A DNA stretch of 64,000 nucleotides from Chersky-840 sp963810195 (GCA_963810195.1 CAWEMO010000010.1:26795-90794); one strand, 5' to 3'; positions 43,442 through 52,342 are shown, counted from the first letter of the stretch. Notes: a model not told the origin generated them from the sequence alone. A program made the numbers and translations.

Positions 43442-44806
43442 ATGCCGATCGCGACCGTCAACCCCACCACGGGCGAGACCGTACAGGTCTTCGAGCCCGA
43501 CTCCGGTGCACAGGTGGAGGCCAAGCTCGCCGCCGCCGAGCGTGCCTTCGCCTTGTACCGCACGACCTCGTTCGAGGAGCGGGCCCATCTGGCCGGCGCG
43601 GCGGCCGAGCTCCTCGAAGGTGAGCTTCCCGACATCGCCCGGGTCCTCACCACCGAGATGGGCAAGACCTTCGCGTCGGCAAAGGGGGAAGTGGCCAAGT
43701 GCGCAGCGGCGCTGCGTTGGTTCGCCGAGCACTCCGAGCACCTGCTCGAAGACGAGATCGTCAGCACCTCCGCATCCGACAGCCGCGTGCGCTACGAGCC
43801 CATGGGGCCGGTGCTGGCCGTCATGCCCTGGAACTTCCCCATGTGGCAGGTGATGCGGTTCGCGGCGCCGGGCCTCATGGCCGGGAACGTCGGCCTGTTG
43901 AAGCACGCCTCGAATGTGCCCCAGACCGCGTTGCTGATCGAGGACGTGTTCCGGCGGGCCGGGTATCCGCCCGGTGCGTTCCAGACACTGCTCATCTCCC
44001 CGCAGCAGGTACCCGGGGTGATCGAGGACGACCGCGTGCGCGCCGTGACCCTGACCGGGTCCGAGGGCGCGGGGCGCTCGGTGGCGGAGGTGGCGGGACG
44101 GGCCATCAAGAAGTCCGTGCTCGAGCTGGGGGGCAGTGATCCCTTCATCGTGTTGCCGTCGGCGGATCTCGATCGGGCCGTGGCCGTGGGTGTCCAGGCA
44201 CGGGTGCAGAACAACGGCCAGAGCTGCATCGCGGCCAAGCGCTTCATCGTGCACAGCGCCGTCTACGACGCCTTCGAGGAAGTGTTCACCGAGGCTATGC
44301 GGGGACTGGTGGTGGGAGATCCCATGGAGCCCGGCACCGACGTCGGGCCATTGGCCACGGCCCAAGGGCGCGACGACGTGACCGCGCAGGTCGAGGACGC
44401 GCGTGCCCAGGGCGCCGCGGTGCTGTGCGGAGGCCGCCCCATGGAGGGCCCGGGGTTCTTCTACCTTCCCACCGTGATCACCGGAATCACGCCGCCGATG
44501 CGCGTGGACAGCGAGGAGGTGTTCGCGCCCGTGGCCCTGCTGTACAAGGCGGACGACGCCGACGACGCGCTGCGCGTGGCGAACGACTCCCGGTTCGGTC
44601 TGGGCGCGAGCGTGTGGACGAGCGACGAGGAAGAGCGCCGCAGGTTCGTGGATGGCCTCGAGGTCGGGATGGTCTTCGTCAACGCCATGGTTGCCTCCAC
44701 CGTCGAGCTGCCCTTCGGCGGGACGAAGCGCTCGGGGTACGGCCGCGAGCTGTCGGGGCTCGGGATCAAGGAATTCTGCGAGGCGAAAGCTGTCTACATC
44801 GCTTGA
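43442..44806 (+). CDS. NAD(P)-dependent succinate-semialdehyde dehydrogenase-like ALDH
   Basis: 454 residues from ATG 43442. ALDH motifs: VLAVMPWNFPMWQVMRFAAPGLMAGN, LTGSEGAGRSV, Glu in VLELGGSDPFIVL, catalytic Cys in NNGQSCIAAKRF, EEVFAPVALLY and PFGGTKRSGYGRELS. The short N-terminus (IATVNPTTGE at the start) and MPWNFPMWQ are typical of the GabD/Sad subgroup that oxidises succinate semialdehyde to succinate. With the PuuD-like and ALDH genes at 36 kb this could complete GABA breakdown, though the genes are 6 kb apart. Confidence 0.88.
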   Translation: MPIATVNPTTGETVQVFEPDSGAQVEAKLAAAERAFALYRTTSFEERAHLAGAAAELLEGELPDIARVLTTEMGKTFASAKGEVAKCAAALRWFAEHSEHLLEDEIVSTSASDSRVRYEPMGPVLAVMPWNFPMWQVMRFAAPGLMAGNVGLLKHASNVPQTALLIEDVFRRAGYPPGAFQTLLISPQQVPGVIEDDRVRAVTLTGSEGAGRSVAEVAGRAIKKSVLELGGSDPFIVLPSADLDRAVAVGVQARVQNNGQSCIAAKRFIVHSAVYDAFEEVFTEAMRGLVVGDPMEPGTDVGPLATAQGRDDVTAQVEDARAQGAAVLCGGRPMEGPGFFYLPTVITGITPPMRVDSEEVFAPVALLYKADDADDALRVANDSRFGLGASVWTSDEEERRRFVDGLEVGMVFVNAMVASTVELPFGGTKRSGYGRELSGLGIKEFCEAKAVYIA

Positions 44807-45168
44807 CCAGCGAGCCGCCTCCCTCTCCCGGCTATCCCGGCGCCGGTTTGTTCCCGACCGAGACCGCTCGCACATCGATCACGGCCAGTTCGTGGGCTGG
44901 TGCCGTCACTGCCCTCTTCTCTACGGCGAAGGACAGGACCCGTCTCGTTCGAGTCTCGTCGTTGCGCCATTAAGGCCGCCTCGACCCGATCGTTCGTCCG
45001 TCGCCTTGAATCTGTGAATAGGTTGTGACGATCGAGGCGAGCACCCTCCGGTTCACCGGGGCAGCGCATCAGCAACGCTGACCATGTCGGACGCCCGCGA
45101 CTCAGCTTGCTCACAGGGTCGAGAGCGATACCCAAAGATTCGACAACCACTGGATAGGGTGAAACGTC
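44807..45168. other. Intergenic stretch, promoter for the downstream membrane protein
   Basis: No reading frame of note in about 360 bp. TAGGGT at 45155-45160, 8 nt before the GTG at 45169, is a plausible -10 element. No repeat or strong hairpin recognised. Confidence 0.5.
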
Positions 45169-46848
45169 GTGACGAGGGGACGCCCGGTTCCCTCCCGCGC
45201 ACTCCCATTGGCGATCAAGCTCGAGCCCCCGTCTCTGTGCCCGTCGAGGTTTCAGGCCGACGATTGGAGGCGGCCGCCCCGGTCCCAGGTCGTCGTCACC
45301 GTGGCGCTCGTCGGATTCGCCGGGCTCGTCGTGCTCTTCACCGTGGCCTCGTACCACGCCTTCATCCCGAACTCCGACGGGGCGACGGTTGTGCTCGAGG
45401 GTCAGTCGATGAGCACGGGAAATCTGCTTCTCCGCCATTGGGCGCTGTCGTTCGACTCGTTCTGGACCGTCGACGCCCTCTTCTACATGATCGCCGTACT
45501 CGTGGCGGGCGTGCGCCCCCTCCTCCTTCATCTCGTGCCCGCCGTGATCGCGGCGCTGGTGGTCGTGACCGGGTCTTTCCTTGCCCGCCAGGGCCGGCGC
45601 GGTCTGCCGGGAATTGCCGCCGTGGGCAGCGTCGTTGCCCTTCTCGGTCTTCCCAGCCATGTCCTGTCCGAGTTCTTTCTTCAGGGTCCCCTGCACGTCG
45701 GGACGGTCTTGTGGTCGCTGTTGGCCTTCGCCGGACTACGCCACGGACGCCTGGGCTGGGGATGGGCCGCGGCGGTGCTCTTGTTCGCAGCGTCGACGCT
45801 CGGGGACTTCCAGATTGTGGCGCTCGGGATGTTCCCCGCCCTGGTCGCCGGGGTGCTCGCCATGGCACGCACCCGCAACTGGCGCAGCGGCATCACCACC
45901 GTCATGGCTCCGGTAGTGGGGTTCGGTCTCGCCGCCGCGGTCCGGGCGGTGGCCAACGCCTTGGGCACGTTCACCGTGGCACGCGCCAATCCGATGGCCC
46001 CGCTGTCGCAGATCCTGCCCAATATCGGTCGCCTCGCCATGTGGGGTGCGCACATGTTGGGCCTGGGTGGCGGCGGGTTCGGCTACGCAGGGGTGCCCGT
46101 TCCACTCGCCGCGCTCCATGTTCTGGGGGTCGTGGCGGTGGTGGGAGGTGTCGTCTGGGCGGCCAGCGGCCTGGTGCGGGGGGTGAGACCGGGCCACCGC
46201 CTACCCGTCGACCCGACCGAGGGATGGCGCCTCGATGACCTTCTCCTTCTGGCCTTTGTCGCTGATCTGGTGGTGTTCGTTATCTTCACGACAGGCAACG
46301 ACCTCGCCTTCACGCGCTATCTGACCGGTGGTGCCGTCTTCGGATCCGTCCTGGCGGGCCGCGCCCTTGGCCATCTGTTGGAAACAATGAAATCCTCCTT
46401 GCTGCGGCGGGCCACCTGCTTCCTGGGTCTCGGTGTTCTGGCTGCGTTCGCCACCGGGATCGTTTTCAACGTCGCCCCTGCACCGCCTCCCGCCCCCTAC
46501 GCGGCACTCGGCCAGTTCCTCGAATCTCATCATCTGGACCGTGGCATCGGTGACTACTGGAGCGCCTCGATCACTACTGTGGCGACGAGCGGATCGGTGG
46601 CAGTGCGTCCCGTGGTAGCGGATCCCGCCAACCACCTCGTACGATACGAGCGACAGTCGACAGCCACCTGGTACGAGGGCCAATCATTTCAGTTCCTGGT
46701 CTACGACACCGCCCAACCCTGGGGGGATGTCTCGTCGGCTTCGGCGACGGCCACATTCGGCCCGGCTCTGCATATCTATGACGTCGGCACGTACCGAGTC
46801 CTCGTGTGGAACCATCGCCTGTCGGTCTCGGCGAACACCCGTGTCTGA
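45169..46848 (+). CDS. Multi-pass membrane protein of unknown function
   Basis: 559 residues from GTG 45169. About ten to twelve hydrophobic segments, with an acidic first loop (FIPNSDGATVVLEGQSMSTGNLLLRHWALSFDSFWTVDALFYM) and a soluble C-terminal domain of about 120 residues (YWSASITTVATSG, WYEGQSFQFLVYD). The layout suggests a GT-C-type glycosyltransferase or glycan-related membrane enzyme, but no conserved motif proves it. It precedes a glycosyltransferase gene by 49 bp on the same strand. Confidence 0.65.
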   Translation: MTRGRPVPSRALPLAIKLEPPSLCPSRFQADDWRRPPRSQVVVTVALVGFAGLVVLFTVASYHAFIPNSDGATVVLEGQSMSTGNLLLRHWALSFDSFWTVDALFYMIAVLVAGVRPLLLHLVPAVIAALVVVTGSFLARQGRRGLPGIAAVGSVVALLGLPSHVLSEFFLQGPLHVGTVLWSLLAFAGLRHGRLGWGWAAAVLLFAASTLGDFQIVALGMFPALVAGVLAMARTRNWRSGITTVMAPVVGFGLAAAVRAVANALGTFTVARANPMAPLSQILPNIGRLAMWGAHMLGLGGGGFGYAGVPVPLAALHVLGVVAVVGGVVWAASGLVRGVRPGHRLPVDPTEGWRLDDLLLLAFVADLVVFVIFTTGNDLAFTRYLTGGAVFGSVLAGRALGHLLETMKSSLLRRATCFLGLGVLAAFATGIVFNVAPAPPPAPYAALGQFLESHHLDRGIGDYWSASITTVATSGSVAVRPVVADPANHLVRYERQSTATWYEGQSFQFLVYDTAQPWGDVSSASATATFGPALHIYDVGTYRVLVWNHRLSVSANTRV

Positions 46849-46897
46849 TGGGTTCCGCTCACGTAGCCTCATTGCGCTCGTGGGATAATCTCGAGGG

Positions 46898-47845
46898 ATG
46901 AAACTCGTCATTATGATCCCGTGTCTCAATGAAGAGCTGACTCTTCCTTTGGTCCTCGAAACTATTCCCAAGAGCATAGACGGGATCGACACCATCGAAG
47001 TCCTCGTGATCGATGATGGTTGCACAGACAAGACGGTGGAGGTGGCCAAGAGTCTTGGTGTCACGGAGTTTGTTCACCATCCTCAAAATCGAGGCCTCGC
47101 CCACTCTCTGCGCGACGGGATTCAACGTGCTCTGGAGCTCGGTGCGGACATCTTGGTCCTGACTGACGGAGACAATCAATACCCCCAAGAGCGCATACCA
47201 GATCTGATTCGCCCCGTTCTTGAGGGAAAGGCTGACACCGTCATCGCGGACCGACAGGTGCAGACGATCGAGCACTTTTCCCCTACGAAGAAGGTCCTGC
47301 AAAAGCTGGGGACCAAGGTGATGAATCTGGCCGCAGGCACTGATCTGCCCGACGGAACCAGCGGCTTTCGTGCGTACTCGAAAGAGGCCGCTATCAAACT
47401 CAATTTGATCGGTCGCTTCAACTTCGCGGCAGAGACGACCATTCAAGCGGCAAACAAAAGGCTTGCTCTGGCGACCATCACCATTGAGACCAATCCCAAG
47501 ACTCGTGAGTCACGCTTGTTCAGGTCTTCTTGGGAGCACGTGAGGAAGAGCATGGTGGCGATGCTCAATAGCTTCACAATGTACAAGCCCTATACGGTGT
47601 TTCTCAGCATCGGAGGATTCTTCTTCGTCCTTGGATTGGTACCATTTGTTCATTATCTGTACTTGGTGCTCACCGTGAAGAACCCCAACGGAGCGCATCA
47701 CCTCCAATCGCTCGTGATCGGGGCGGTGCTACTCAATGCATCCTTCGTCTCCGTGACCCTGGGCATCGTTGCGAATCTCATCCGCGTGAATCGATCGCTG
47801 CTCGAAGATACCTTGGAAGTGATAAAGCGTGAGCAGTTCACATGA
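46898..47845 (+). CDS. Family 2 glycosyltransferase, dolichyl/polyprenyl-phosphate sugar synthase-like, low GC
   Basis: 315 residues. GT-A fold: VIMIPCLNEELTLPLVLE, VLVIDDGCTDKTVE, NRGLAHSLRDGIQRALELGADILVLTDGDNQY (D-G-D nucleotide-metal motif), GTSGFRAYS and RFNFAAETTIQA; two C-terminal membrane segments (VFLSIGGFFFVLGLVPFV, LVIGAVLLNASFVSVTLGIVANLI). It should transfer a sugar from a nucleotide to a membrane polyprenyl phosphate. Base composition is near 50 % GC, far below its neighbours, suggesting recent transfer. TAATCT at 46886-46891 lies 6 nt before the ATG. Confidence 0.88.
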   Translation: MKLVIMIPCLNEELTLPLVLETIPKSIDGIDTIEVLVIDDGCTDKTVEVAKSLGVTEFVHHPQNRGLAHSLRDGIQRALELGADILVLTDGDNQYPQERIPDLIRPVLEGKADTVIADRQVQTIEHFSPTKKVLQKLGTKVMNLAAGTDLPDGTSGFRAYSKEAAIKLNLIGRFNFAAETTIQAANKRLALATITIETNPKTRESRLFRSSWEHVRKSMVAMLNSFTMYKPYTVFLSIGGFFFVLGLVPFVHYLYLVLTVKNPNGAHHLQSLVIGAVLLNASFVSVTLGIVANLIRVNRSLLEDTLEVIKREQFT

Positions 47846-47864
47846 CCAATGCTCAACCAGAGCT

Positions 47865-48425
47865 CTAATACCAACCCTGTCCCCATTGGAGCTCGGGAGC
47901 CTCCCCGCCGGCGGTAGCGAGCAGGGTCAGCGAGCTCACCAGTTGACGGCGCAAGGACACAGGGATTGCCCCGAGCAGATCACGTACCTCGGCGCGACGG
48001 CGGTCGATCACGTCGGAGACCACCTTGCGGCCCAGGGGGGTGATGGCCAGCTTCACCTCGCGGCGGTCCAGCTCGTCGCGGGTGCGTGACACCAGGTTCT
48101 TGCGCACGAGGCGGTCGCACATGCGCGTCGCCGTCGACGGGCTCACGTTGAGGGCGTCGGCCAGGTCGGCCAGCCGGCGTGGCCCCCCGAATCCCAGCAC
48201 CACCAGCGTCCTGTACTGGGGAAGCGTGACCTCGTCGGGGTTTCCGGCCAGCGTTCGCACGGCGATGGCCACCATGACACGGCTGGCCAGGATGATGGCC
48301 CCGATGACCTCTTCGTCGTTGGGGACCTCCGGCGCGGGAGGAGTCGGCGCTTCGGCTAAGGGCCGCTTCCTCGGACGGGCGGCCGCAGCGGTTTCGGTTG
48401 GAGCCACGGGCAGAGTATTACCCAT
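47865..48425 (-). CDS. MarR-family transcriptional regulator
   Basis: 186 residues from ATG 48425. An Ala/Pro-rich N-terminal 35 residues precede a winged helix: LPQYRTLVVLGFGGPRRLADLADALNVSPSTATRMCDRLVRKNLVSRTRDELDRREVKLAITPLGRKVV, with the conserved D-R-R-E-V wing. It faces the glycosyltransferase gene convergently and lies upstream of nothing obvious; the next gene on its strand is siroheme synthase, which ends 63 bp before... in the opposite sense of transcription order it is downstream of that gene. Target unknown. Confidence 0.85.
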   Translation of the reverse strand: MGNTLPVAPTETAAAARPRKRPLAEAPTPPAPEVPNDEEVIGAIILASRVMVAIAVRTLAGNPDEVTLPQYRTLVVLGFGGPRRLADLADALNVSPSTATRMCDRLVRKNLVSRTRDELDRREVKLAITPLGRKVVSDVIDRRRAEVRDLLGAIPVSLRRQLVSSLTLLATAGGEAPELQWGQGWY

Positions 48426-48488
48426 CGGGACTTTGCGTGCCCGTGCGACCGGCGCCGGGGCGCGCTCGCCTGCACGTGGGTGGCGCGC

Positions 48489-49151
48489 TCAGGCCAAGAA
48501 CGCGTCGAGCGTGGCGCGCGCCTCGTCCATTCGCCCCTGGCGGACCATCTCCGGCAAGGCCCCGTCGAGCACGGCTCGCCAGTCCACGGCCTCGGTGCTC
48601 CGGCCCTGCTCATGGAGGCGTCGGCGCCCTTCTTCGAGCAGCGCCGCCAGGTCTCCGAGACCGGGGCCCAGTGCTTCGACGACGCGGTCGCGCAGCCATC
48701 CCGCCAGGGCGGGACTGGCGCCCGCGGTCGACACCGCCACACTGACCGTGCCGTCGCGTGCCACCGCGGGCAGGACGAAGGTGCAACGCGCCGCGTCGTC
48801 GGCGACGTTCACCCAGACCCCGGCGGCCTGGGCATCGCGGTACACCGCATCGTCGACCGGGGCCTCGCCCGTGGCCGCCACCACCAGCAGGTAGTCGGCA
48901 GCCTCGTTCGACCGGTAGGGACGGATCTGGACATCGAGGGGCGGCTCGTCGATCGCCGCGATGGCCCCCGCCTCGCTCAGCTCGCCGATGGCCACGTGCA
49001 CCTCCGGAGCCACCACCGTCACCGCCGCACCGCACGCCAGGAGGCCGCCGATCTTGCGCGCCGCCACCCGCCCGCCCCCCACGACGAGGCATCGCCGATC
49101 TTTCACCACCAGTCCGACCGGGTAGATCGGTGCACCGACGCCCACGGTCAC
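48489..49151 (-). CDS. Precorrin-2 dehydrogenase / sirohydrochlorin ferrochelatase-type siroheme synthase
   Basis: 220 residues from GTG 49151. N-terminal Rossmann domain with YPVGLVVKDRRCLVVGGGRVAARKIGGLLACGA, as in the first domain of CysG and in Met8p; then NVADDAARCTFVLPAVARDGTVSVAVSTAGASPALAGWLRDRV, the dimerisation and catalytic part with an Asp after NVAD. It makes sirohydrochlorin and possibly siroheme, the cofactor of the sulfite reductase encoded 3 kb away. The methyltransferase domain of CysG is absent. The start overlaps the cysN stop by 4 bp. Confidence 0.9.
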   Translation of the reverse strand: MTVGVGAPIYPVGLVVKDRRCLVVGGGRVAARKIGGLLACGAAVTVVAPEVHVAIGELSEAGAIAAIDEPPLDVQIRPYRSNEAADYLLVVAATGEAPVDDAVYRDAQAAGVWVNVADDAARCTFVLPAVARDGTVSVAVSTAGASPALAGWLRDRVVEALGPGLGDLAALLEEGRRRLHEQGRSTEAVDWRAVLDGALPEMVRQGRMDEARATLDAFLA

Positions 49152-50446
49152 CCCCGGGGCACGGCGGCGAGGACCGGAGAGCCGACCATGCCGGCCCCCA
49201 CGGTGGCGTGGGTGTGCTCGTCGATCACGACGAAGCTTCCCGTCACGCGGTTGGCGCGATAGGGATCGATGGCCAGGGGTGTGCCGACCGCCAGCCGCAC
49301 CACGCCGATGTCGTTGGGACCGAGGTGGCCAGAAGGCTCCAGCTCGAGCGTGGCAACGTCCAAGCGGGAGTCGACGGACAGGATCTGCGTGGGGGTGACA
49401 CGGGTGGTGTGCTTCAGGCGGAAGCGCCGTCCGGCTTCACAGGGCGGATCGGCGAACCAGCACAGCGTCGCCTCGACGTCGCGCACGACCACGGGGGGGC
49501 TCGAAAGTGGTGCGATGAGGTCGCCGCGCGACACGTCGAGGTCGTCGTCGAGTCGCACGGTCACCGACAGCGAGGCGCGGGCCTCGTCGAGGGGTCCGTC
49601 GAAGGTCTCCACCGACGTGAGGCGGCTGCGCTGACCCCCGGGGAGAACCACGATCTCGTCGCCGGGACGGAACGTGCCGCCACTGACCATGCCGGCATAG
49701 CTGCGGCCTCCCCCCGGATGGCGCACGACCCATTGCACCGGGAGCCGCGCCCCGCTCTCGCCCTCGTGCGCCCATGCTCCGGCCGGAGCCTCCTGGAGGG
49801 CGGTGAGCAACGTCGGCCCGTGGTACCAGGACGTGTGAGCCGAGGGCTCGGCCACGTTGTCGCCCAACAGCGCCGAGACCGGTACGACCGTGACGCTTCG
49901 GATGCCCAGGTGTCGGGTCAGGTCGTGGAACTCTTCTTCCACCGACCGGTAGGCCGACTCGTCCCAGCCCGAGAGGTCCATCTTGTTGGCCGCCACCACG
50001 ACATGGCCGACGCCCAGCAACGCCGCGATGCAGGTGTGGCGGCGCGTCTGCTCCTTGAGACCGGCGCGGACGTCCACGACGACGAGCGCGAGGTCGGCGG
50101 TCGAGGCTCCGGTGGCCATGTTGCGGGTGTACTGCACATGCCCGGGGCAGTCCGCGATCACGAACTTCCGGGACGGCGTGGACGCGTACCGGTAGGCGAC
50201 GTCGATGGTGACACCCTGCTCGCGCTCGGCGCGCAGGCCGTCGGTGACCAGCGCCAGGTCCATGCCGTCGGCGCCCAGGCGCCGGCTGGCGGCGGTGACG
50301 GCCTCGATCTGGTCGTCGAAGAGCTGCCTGGTGTCGTGCAGGAGGCGTCCGATGAGCGTCGACTTCCCGTCGTCGACGGAGCCGATCGTCGCCAGTCGCA
50401 GGAGCGTGGAGCCCGACGCCGGCACGGCGCCGGGTGTGGAGGTCAT
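49148..50446 (-). CDS. cysN: Sulfate adenylyltransferase subunit 1 (GTPase) CysN
   Basis: 432 residues from ATG 50446. GTP-binding translation-factor fold: G1 GSVDDGKST, EREQGVTIDVAYRY, G3 DCPGHVQYTRNM, G4 NKMD, then EF-Tu domain 2 and 3-like barrels. It drives the formation of adenosine 5'-phosphosulfate from sulfate and ATP by GTP hydrolysis with CysD. No APS kinase (CysC) domain is fused, which agrees with a downstream enzyme that could use APS directly. Follows cysD by one base. Confidence 0.94.
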   Translation of the reverse strand: MTSTPGAVPASGSTLLRLATIGSVDDGKSTLIGRLLHDTRQLFDDQIEAVTAASRRLGADGMDLALVTDGLRAEREQGVTIDVAYRYASTPSRKFVIADCPGHVQYTRNMATGASTADLALVVVDVRAGLKEQTRRHTCIAALLGVGHVVVAANKMDLSGWDESAYRSVEEEFHDLTRHLGIRSVTVVPVSALLGDNVAEPSAHTSWYHGPTLLTALQEAPAGAWAHEGESGARLPVQWVVRHPGGGRSYAGMVSGGTFRPGDEIVVLPGGQRSRLTSVETFDGPLDEARASLSVTVRLDDDLDVSRGDLIAPLSSPPVVVRDVEATLCWFADPPCEAGRRFRLKHTTRVTPTQILSVDSRLDVATLELEPSGHLGPNDIGVVRLAVGTPLAIDPYRANRVTGSFVVIDEHTHATVGAGMVGSPVLAAVPRG

Positions 50447-50447
50447 C

Positions 50448-51413
50448 TCAGAAGTAGCCCTCGCGCTTGCGATCCTCCATGGCGCTGTCCGACAGGCGGT
50501 CGTCGGCCCGGGTCGCCCCCCGCTCGCTGACCCGTGAGTTGGCGACCTCGGCGATCACCTCGGCCACGGTGGCTGCGCTCGAGCGCACCGCACCGGTGCA
50601 GGTGGCGTCGCCGACCGTGCGAAACCGCACCGTCGCCTGCTGCGCCACTTCGGCCGAGCCCGGGACGACCCACTCCGACACCGCCAGCAGCATGCCCTCG
50701 CGCTCGACCATGGTGCGCTCGTGGGCGAAGTAGATCGAGGGGAGGGCGATCTCCTCACGCCGGATGTAGTGCCAGATGTCGAGCTCGGTCCAGTCCGACA
50801 AGGGGAAGGCGCGCAGGTGTTCCCCGGGCCGGACGCGGCCGTGGTAGAGCTGCCAGAGCTCGGCACGCTGGTTGCGCGGGTCCCACTGTCCGAACGTGTC
50901 GCGCACCGACAGCACCCGTTCCTTGGCTCGCGCTTTGTCCTCGTCGCGCCGAGCGCCGCCGATGCAGGCGTCGAAGCCGTGGGCGGTGATGGCGTCGAGC
51001 AGCGTGACGCTCTGGAGCCGGTTGCGCGATCCCCGGGGACCCGGATCCGCGACGCGTCCGGTGTCGATGGAGTCCTGCACCGGGGCAACGAGCAATTCCT
51101 CGCCGAGGTCAGCCATGCGCTTGTCGCGGAACTCGAGGACCTCGTCGAAGTTGTGCCCCGTGTCCACGTGCAGCACCGGGAAGGGGAAGCGCCCGGGCCG
51201 GAACGCCTTCTGGGCCAGGCGCAGCAGGACGGCGGAGTCCTTGCCCCCGCTGAACAGCAGCACTGGACGCTCGCATTCGGCCGCCACCTCGCGCAGGACG
51301 AAGACGGCGTGCGCCTCGAGCAGGTCGAGGTGGTCGGGCGGAGCCTGCACCCCGGTGAGGCCCGTGGCGCCGGCCGAGGAGCCGTGGACCCGGGCGTCGA
51401 GCGTCGAAGTCAC
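50448..51413 (-). CDS. cysD: Sulfate adenylyltransferase subunit 2 CysD
   Basis: 321 residues from GTG 51413. N-type ATP pyrophosphatase: LLFSGGKDSAVLLRLAQKA (PP-loop SGGKDS), VLHVDTGHNFDEVLEFRD, GGARRDEDKARAKER, FPLSDWTELDIWHYI, VGDATCTGAV and a C-terminal REGYF. It transfers the adenylyl group to sulfate. First gene of the minus-strand cysD-cysN-siroheme synthase operon, divergent from cysH; control elements are probably shared in the 254-bp gap. Confidence 0.94.
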   Translation of the reverse strand: MTSTLDARVHGSSAGATGLTGVQAPPDHLDLLEAHAVFVLREVAAECERPVLLFSGGKDSAVLLRLAQKAFRPGRFPFPVLHVDTGHNFDEVLEFRDKRMADLGEELLVAPVQDSIDTGRVADPGPRGSRNRLQSVTLLDAITAHGFDACIGGARRDEDKARAKERVLSVRDTFGQWDPRNQRAELWQLYHGRVRPGEHLRAFPLSDWTELDIWHYIRREEIALPSIYFAHERTMVEREGMLLAVSEWVVPGSAEVAQQATVRFRTVGDATCTGAVRSSAATVAEVIAEVANSRVSERGATRADDRLSDSAMEDRKREGYF

Positions 51414-51453
51414 GTCCCAGCTCCGTCGTCCCAGGTGGTGGCGGTGATCGTTG

Positions 51454-51485
51454 CCATCGGAAAACGAGTGCTCCCATCGGGAAAA
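51454..51485. promoter_or_regulatory. Direct repeat CCATCGG(G)AAAA between cysD and cysH
   Basis: CCATCGG followed by AAAA occurs at 51454-51464, and CCATCGGGAAAAA at 51474-51486, start to start 20 bp or about two helical turns. It is upstream of cysD. The spacing suits a dimeric activator or repressor binding one DNA face. Confidence 0.35.
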
Positions 51486-51540
51486 AGGGGATAAACCTGA
51501 TCTGATTAGTCATATATAGTGGTGGCCGGCTGGCCGGACA

Positions 51541-51579
51541 AGTCGACCGGATAAGTCGACCGGACAAGTCGACCGGACA
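51541..51579. repeat. Three tandem 13-bp units in the cysD-cysH control region
   Basis: The unit AGTCGACCGGAcA occurs three times head to tail (51541-51553, 51554-51566, 51567-51579; the first has T in place of C) followed by a partial fourth, and preceded by a related GGCCGGACA. Each unit holds the palindrome GTCGAC. It is between a TATAGT box (51515-51520) and the cysH start, so it would lie in the 5' leader or operator of cysH. Confidence 0.7.
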
Positions 51580-51667
51580 AGTCGAGTCGTGTCGCCGGGT
51601 CGGAGCGGACCTCGTCGGGTCGCGACGGGCGACGCGGCGGCCGGTGGCCGGACGAGGAGGGTGGACC

Positions 51668-52342
51668 GTGGGTGCAGGAGTCGAGACCAGGATCGATCTC
51701 GAGGAGCTCGCGTCGCGTTCGTCCGAGTTCGAGACGGCACCGGCAGGAAAGGTCATGGGCTGGGCGGTCGAACGTTTCGGCGGGGCGCTCAGCCTGGCGT
51801 GCTCGTTCCAGGACTGCGTGATCATCGACCTCGCCGTCGAGGTCGACCCCGGCATCGAGGTGCTCTTCTTGGACACCGGCTTCCACTTCCCCGAGACCCT
51901 GGCGTACGTGGAGGAGGTCCGGGCCCGTTACGACCTGAACCTCCGCGTCGTCACGCCCGGCGCCGAGGCCGAGGCCTGGCCGTGCGGGACCGAACGGTGC
52001 TGTGAGCTGCGCAAGGTCGAGCCGTTGCACCGCGCCCTGCAGGGCCGTGCGGCCTGGATGACCGGGTTGAAGCGTTGTGACGCTCCCACACGCGCCGCCG
52101 CCCCCATCGTGTCGTGGGACGAAGCCCGTGGTCTGGTCAAGGTGAACCCCGTGGCCACCTGGTCCGATGCCGACATCGCCAATTACCAGGCCGACCACGG
52201 CCTTCCCGTGCACGCCCTCATGACCCAGGGGTACCTGTCGATCGGCTGCGCACCGACCACGCGTCCGGTCGCGCCCGGCGAGGACGCGCGTGCCGGGCGG
52301 TGGTCGGGGATGGGCAAGACCGAGTGCGGCCTCCACGTCTGA
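51668..52342 (+). CDS. cysH: Phosphoadenosine/adenosine phosphosulfate reductase CysH, with an altered Fe-S cysteine motif
   Basis: 224 residues from GTG 51668, set by AGGAGG 7 nt upstream. ATP-pyrophosphatase-like fold: SLACSFQDCVIIDLA, FLDTGFHFPETLAYVE, and near the C-terminus ECGLHV with the catalytic Cys. It has the paired Cys of ERCCELRKVEPL, part of the 4Fe-4S site of APS reductases, but the second pair, normally G-C-x-P-C-T, reads GCAPTTRP, so the fourth ligand is Thr. It reduces activated sulfate to sulfite with thioredoxin. Absence of a CysC kinase nearby favours APS as substrate. Confidence 0.9.
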   Translation: MGAGVETRIDLEELASRSSEFETAPAGKVMGWAVERFGGALSLACSFQDCVIIDLAVEVDPGIEVLFLDTGFHFPETLAYVEEVRARYDLNLRVVTPGAEAEAWPCGTERCCELRKVEPLHRALQGRAAWMTGLKRCDAPTRAAAPIVSWDEARGLVKVNPVATWSDADIANYQADHGLPVHALMTQGYLSIGCAPTTRPVAPGEDARAGRWSGMGKTECGLHV

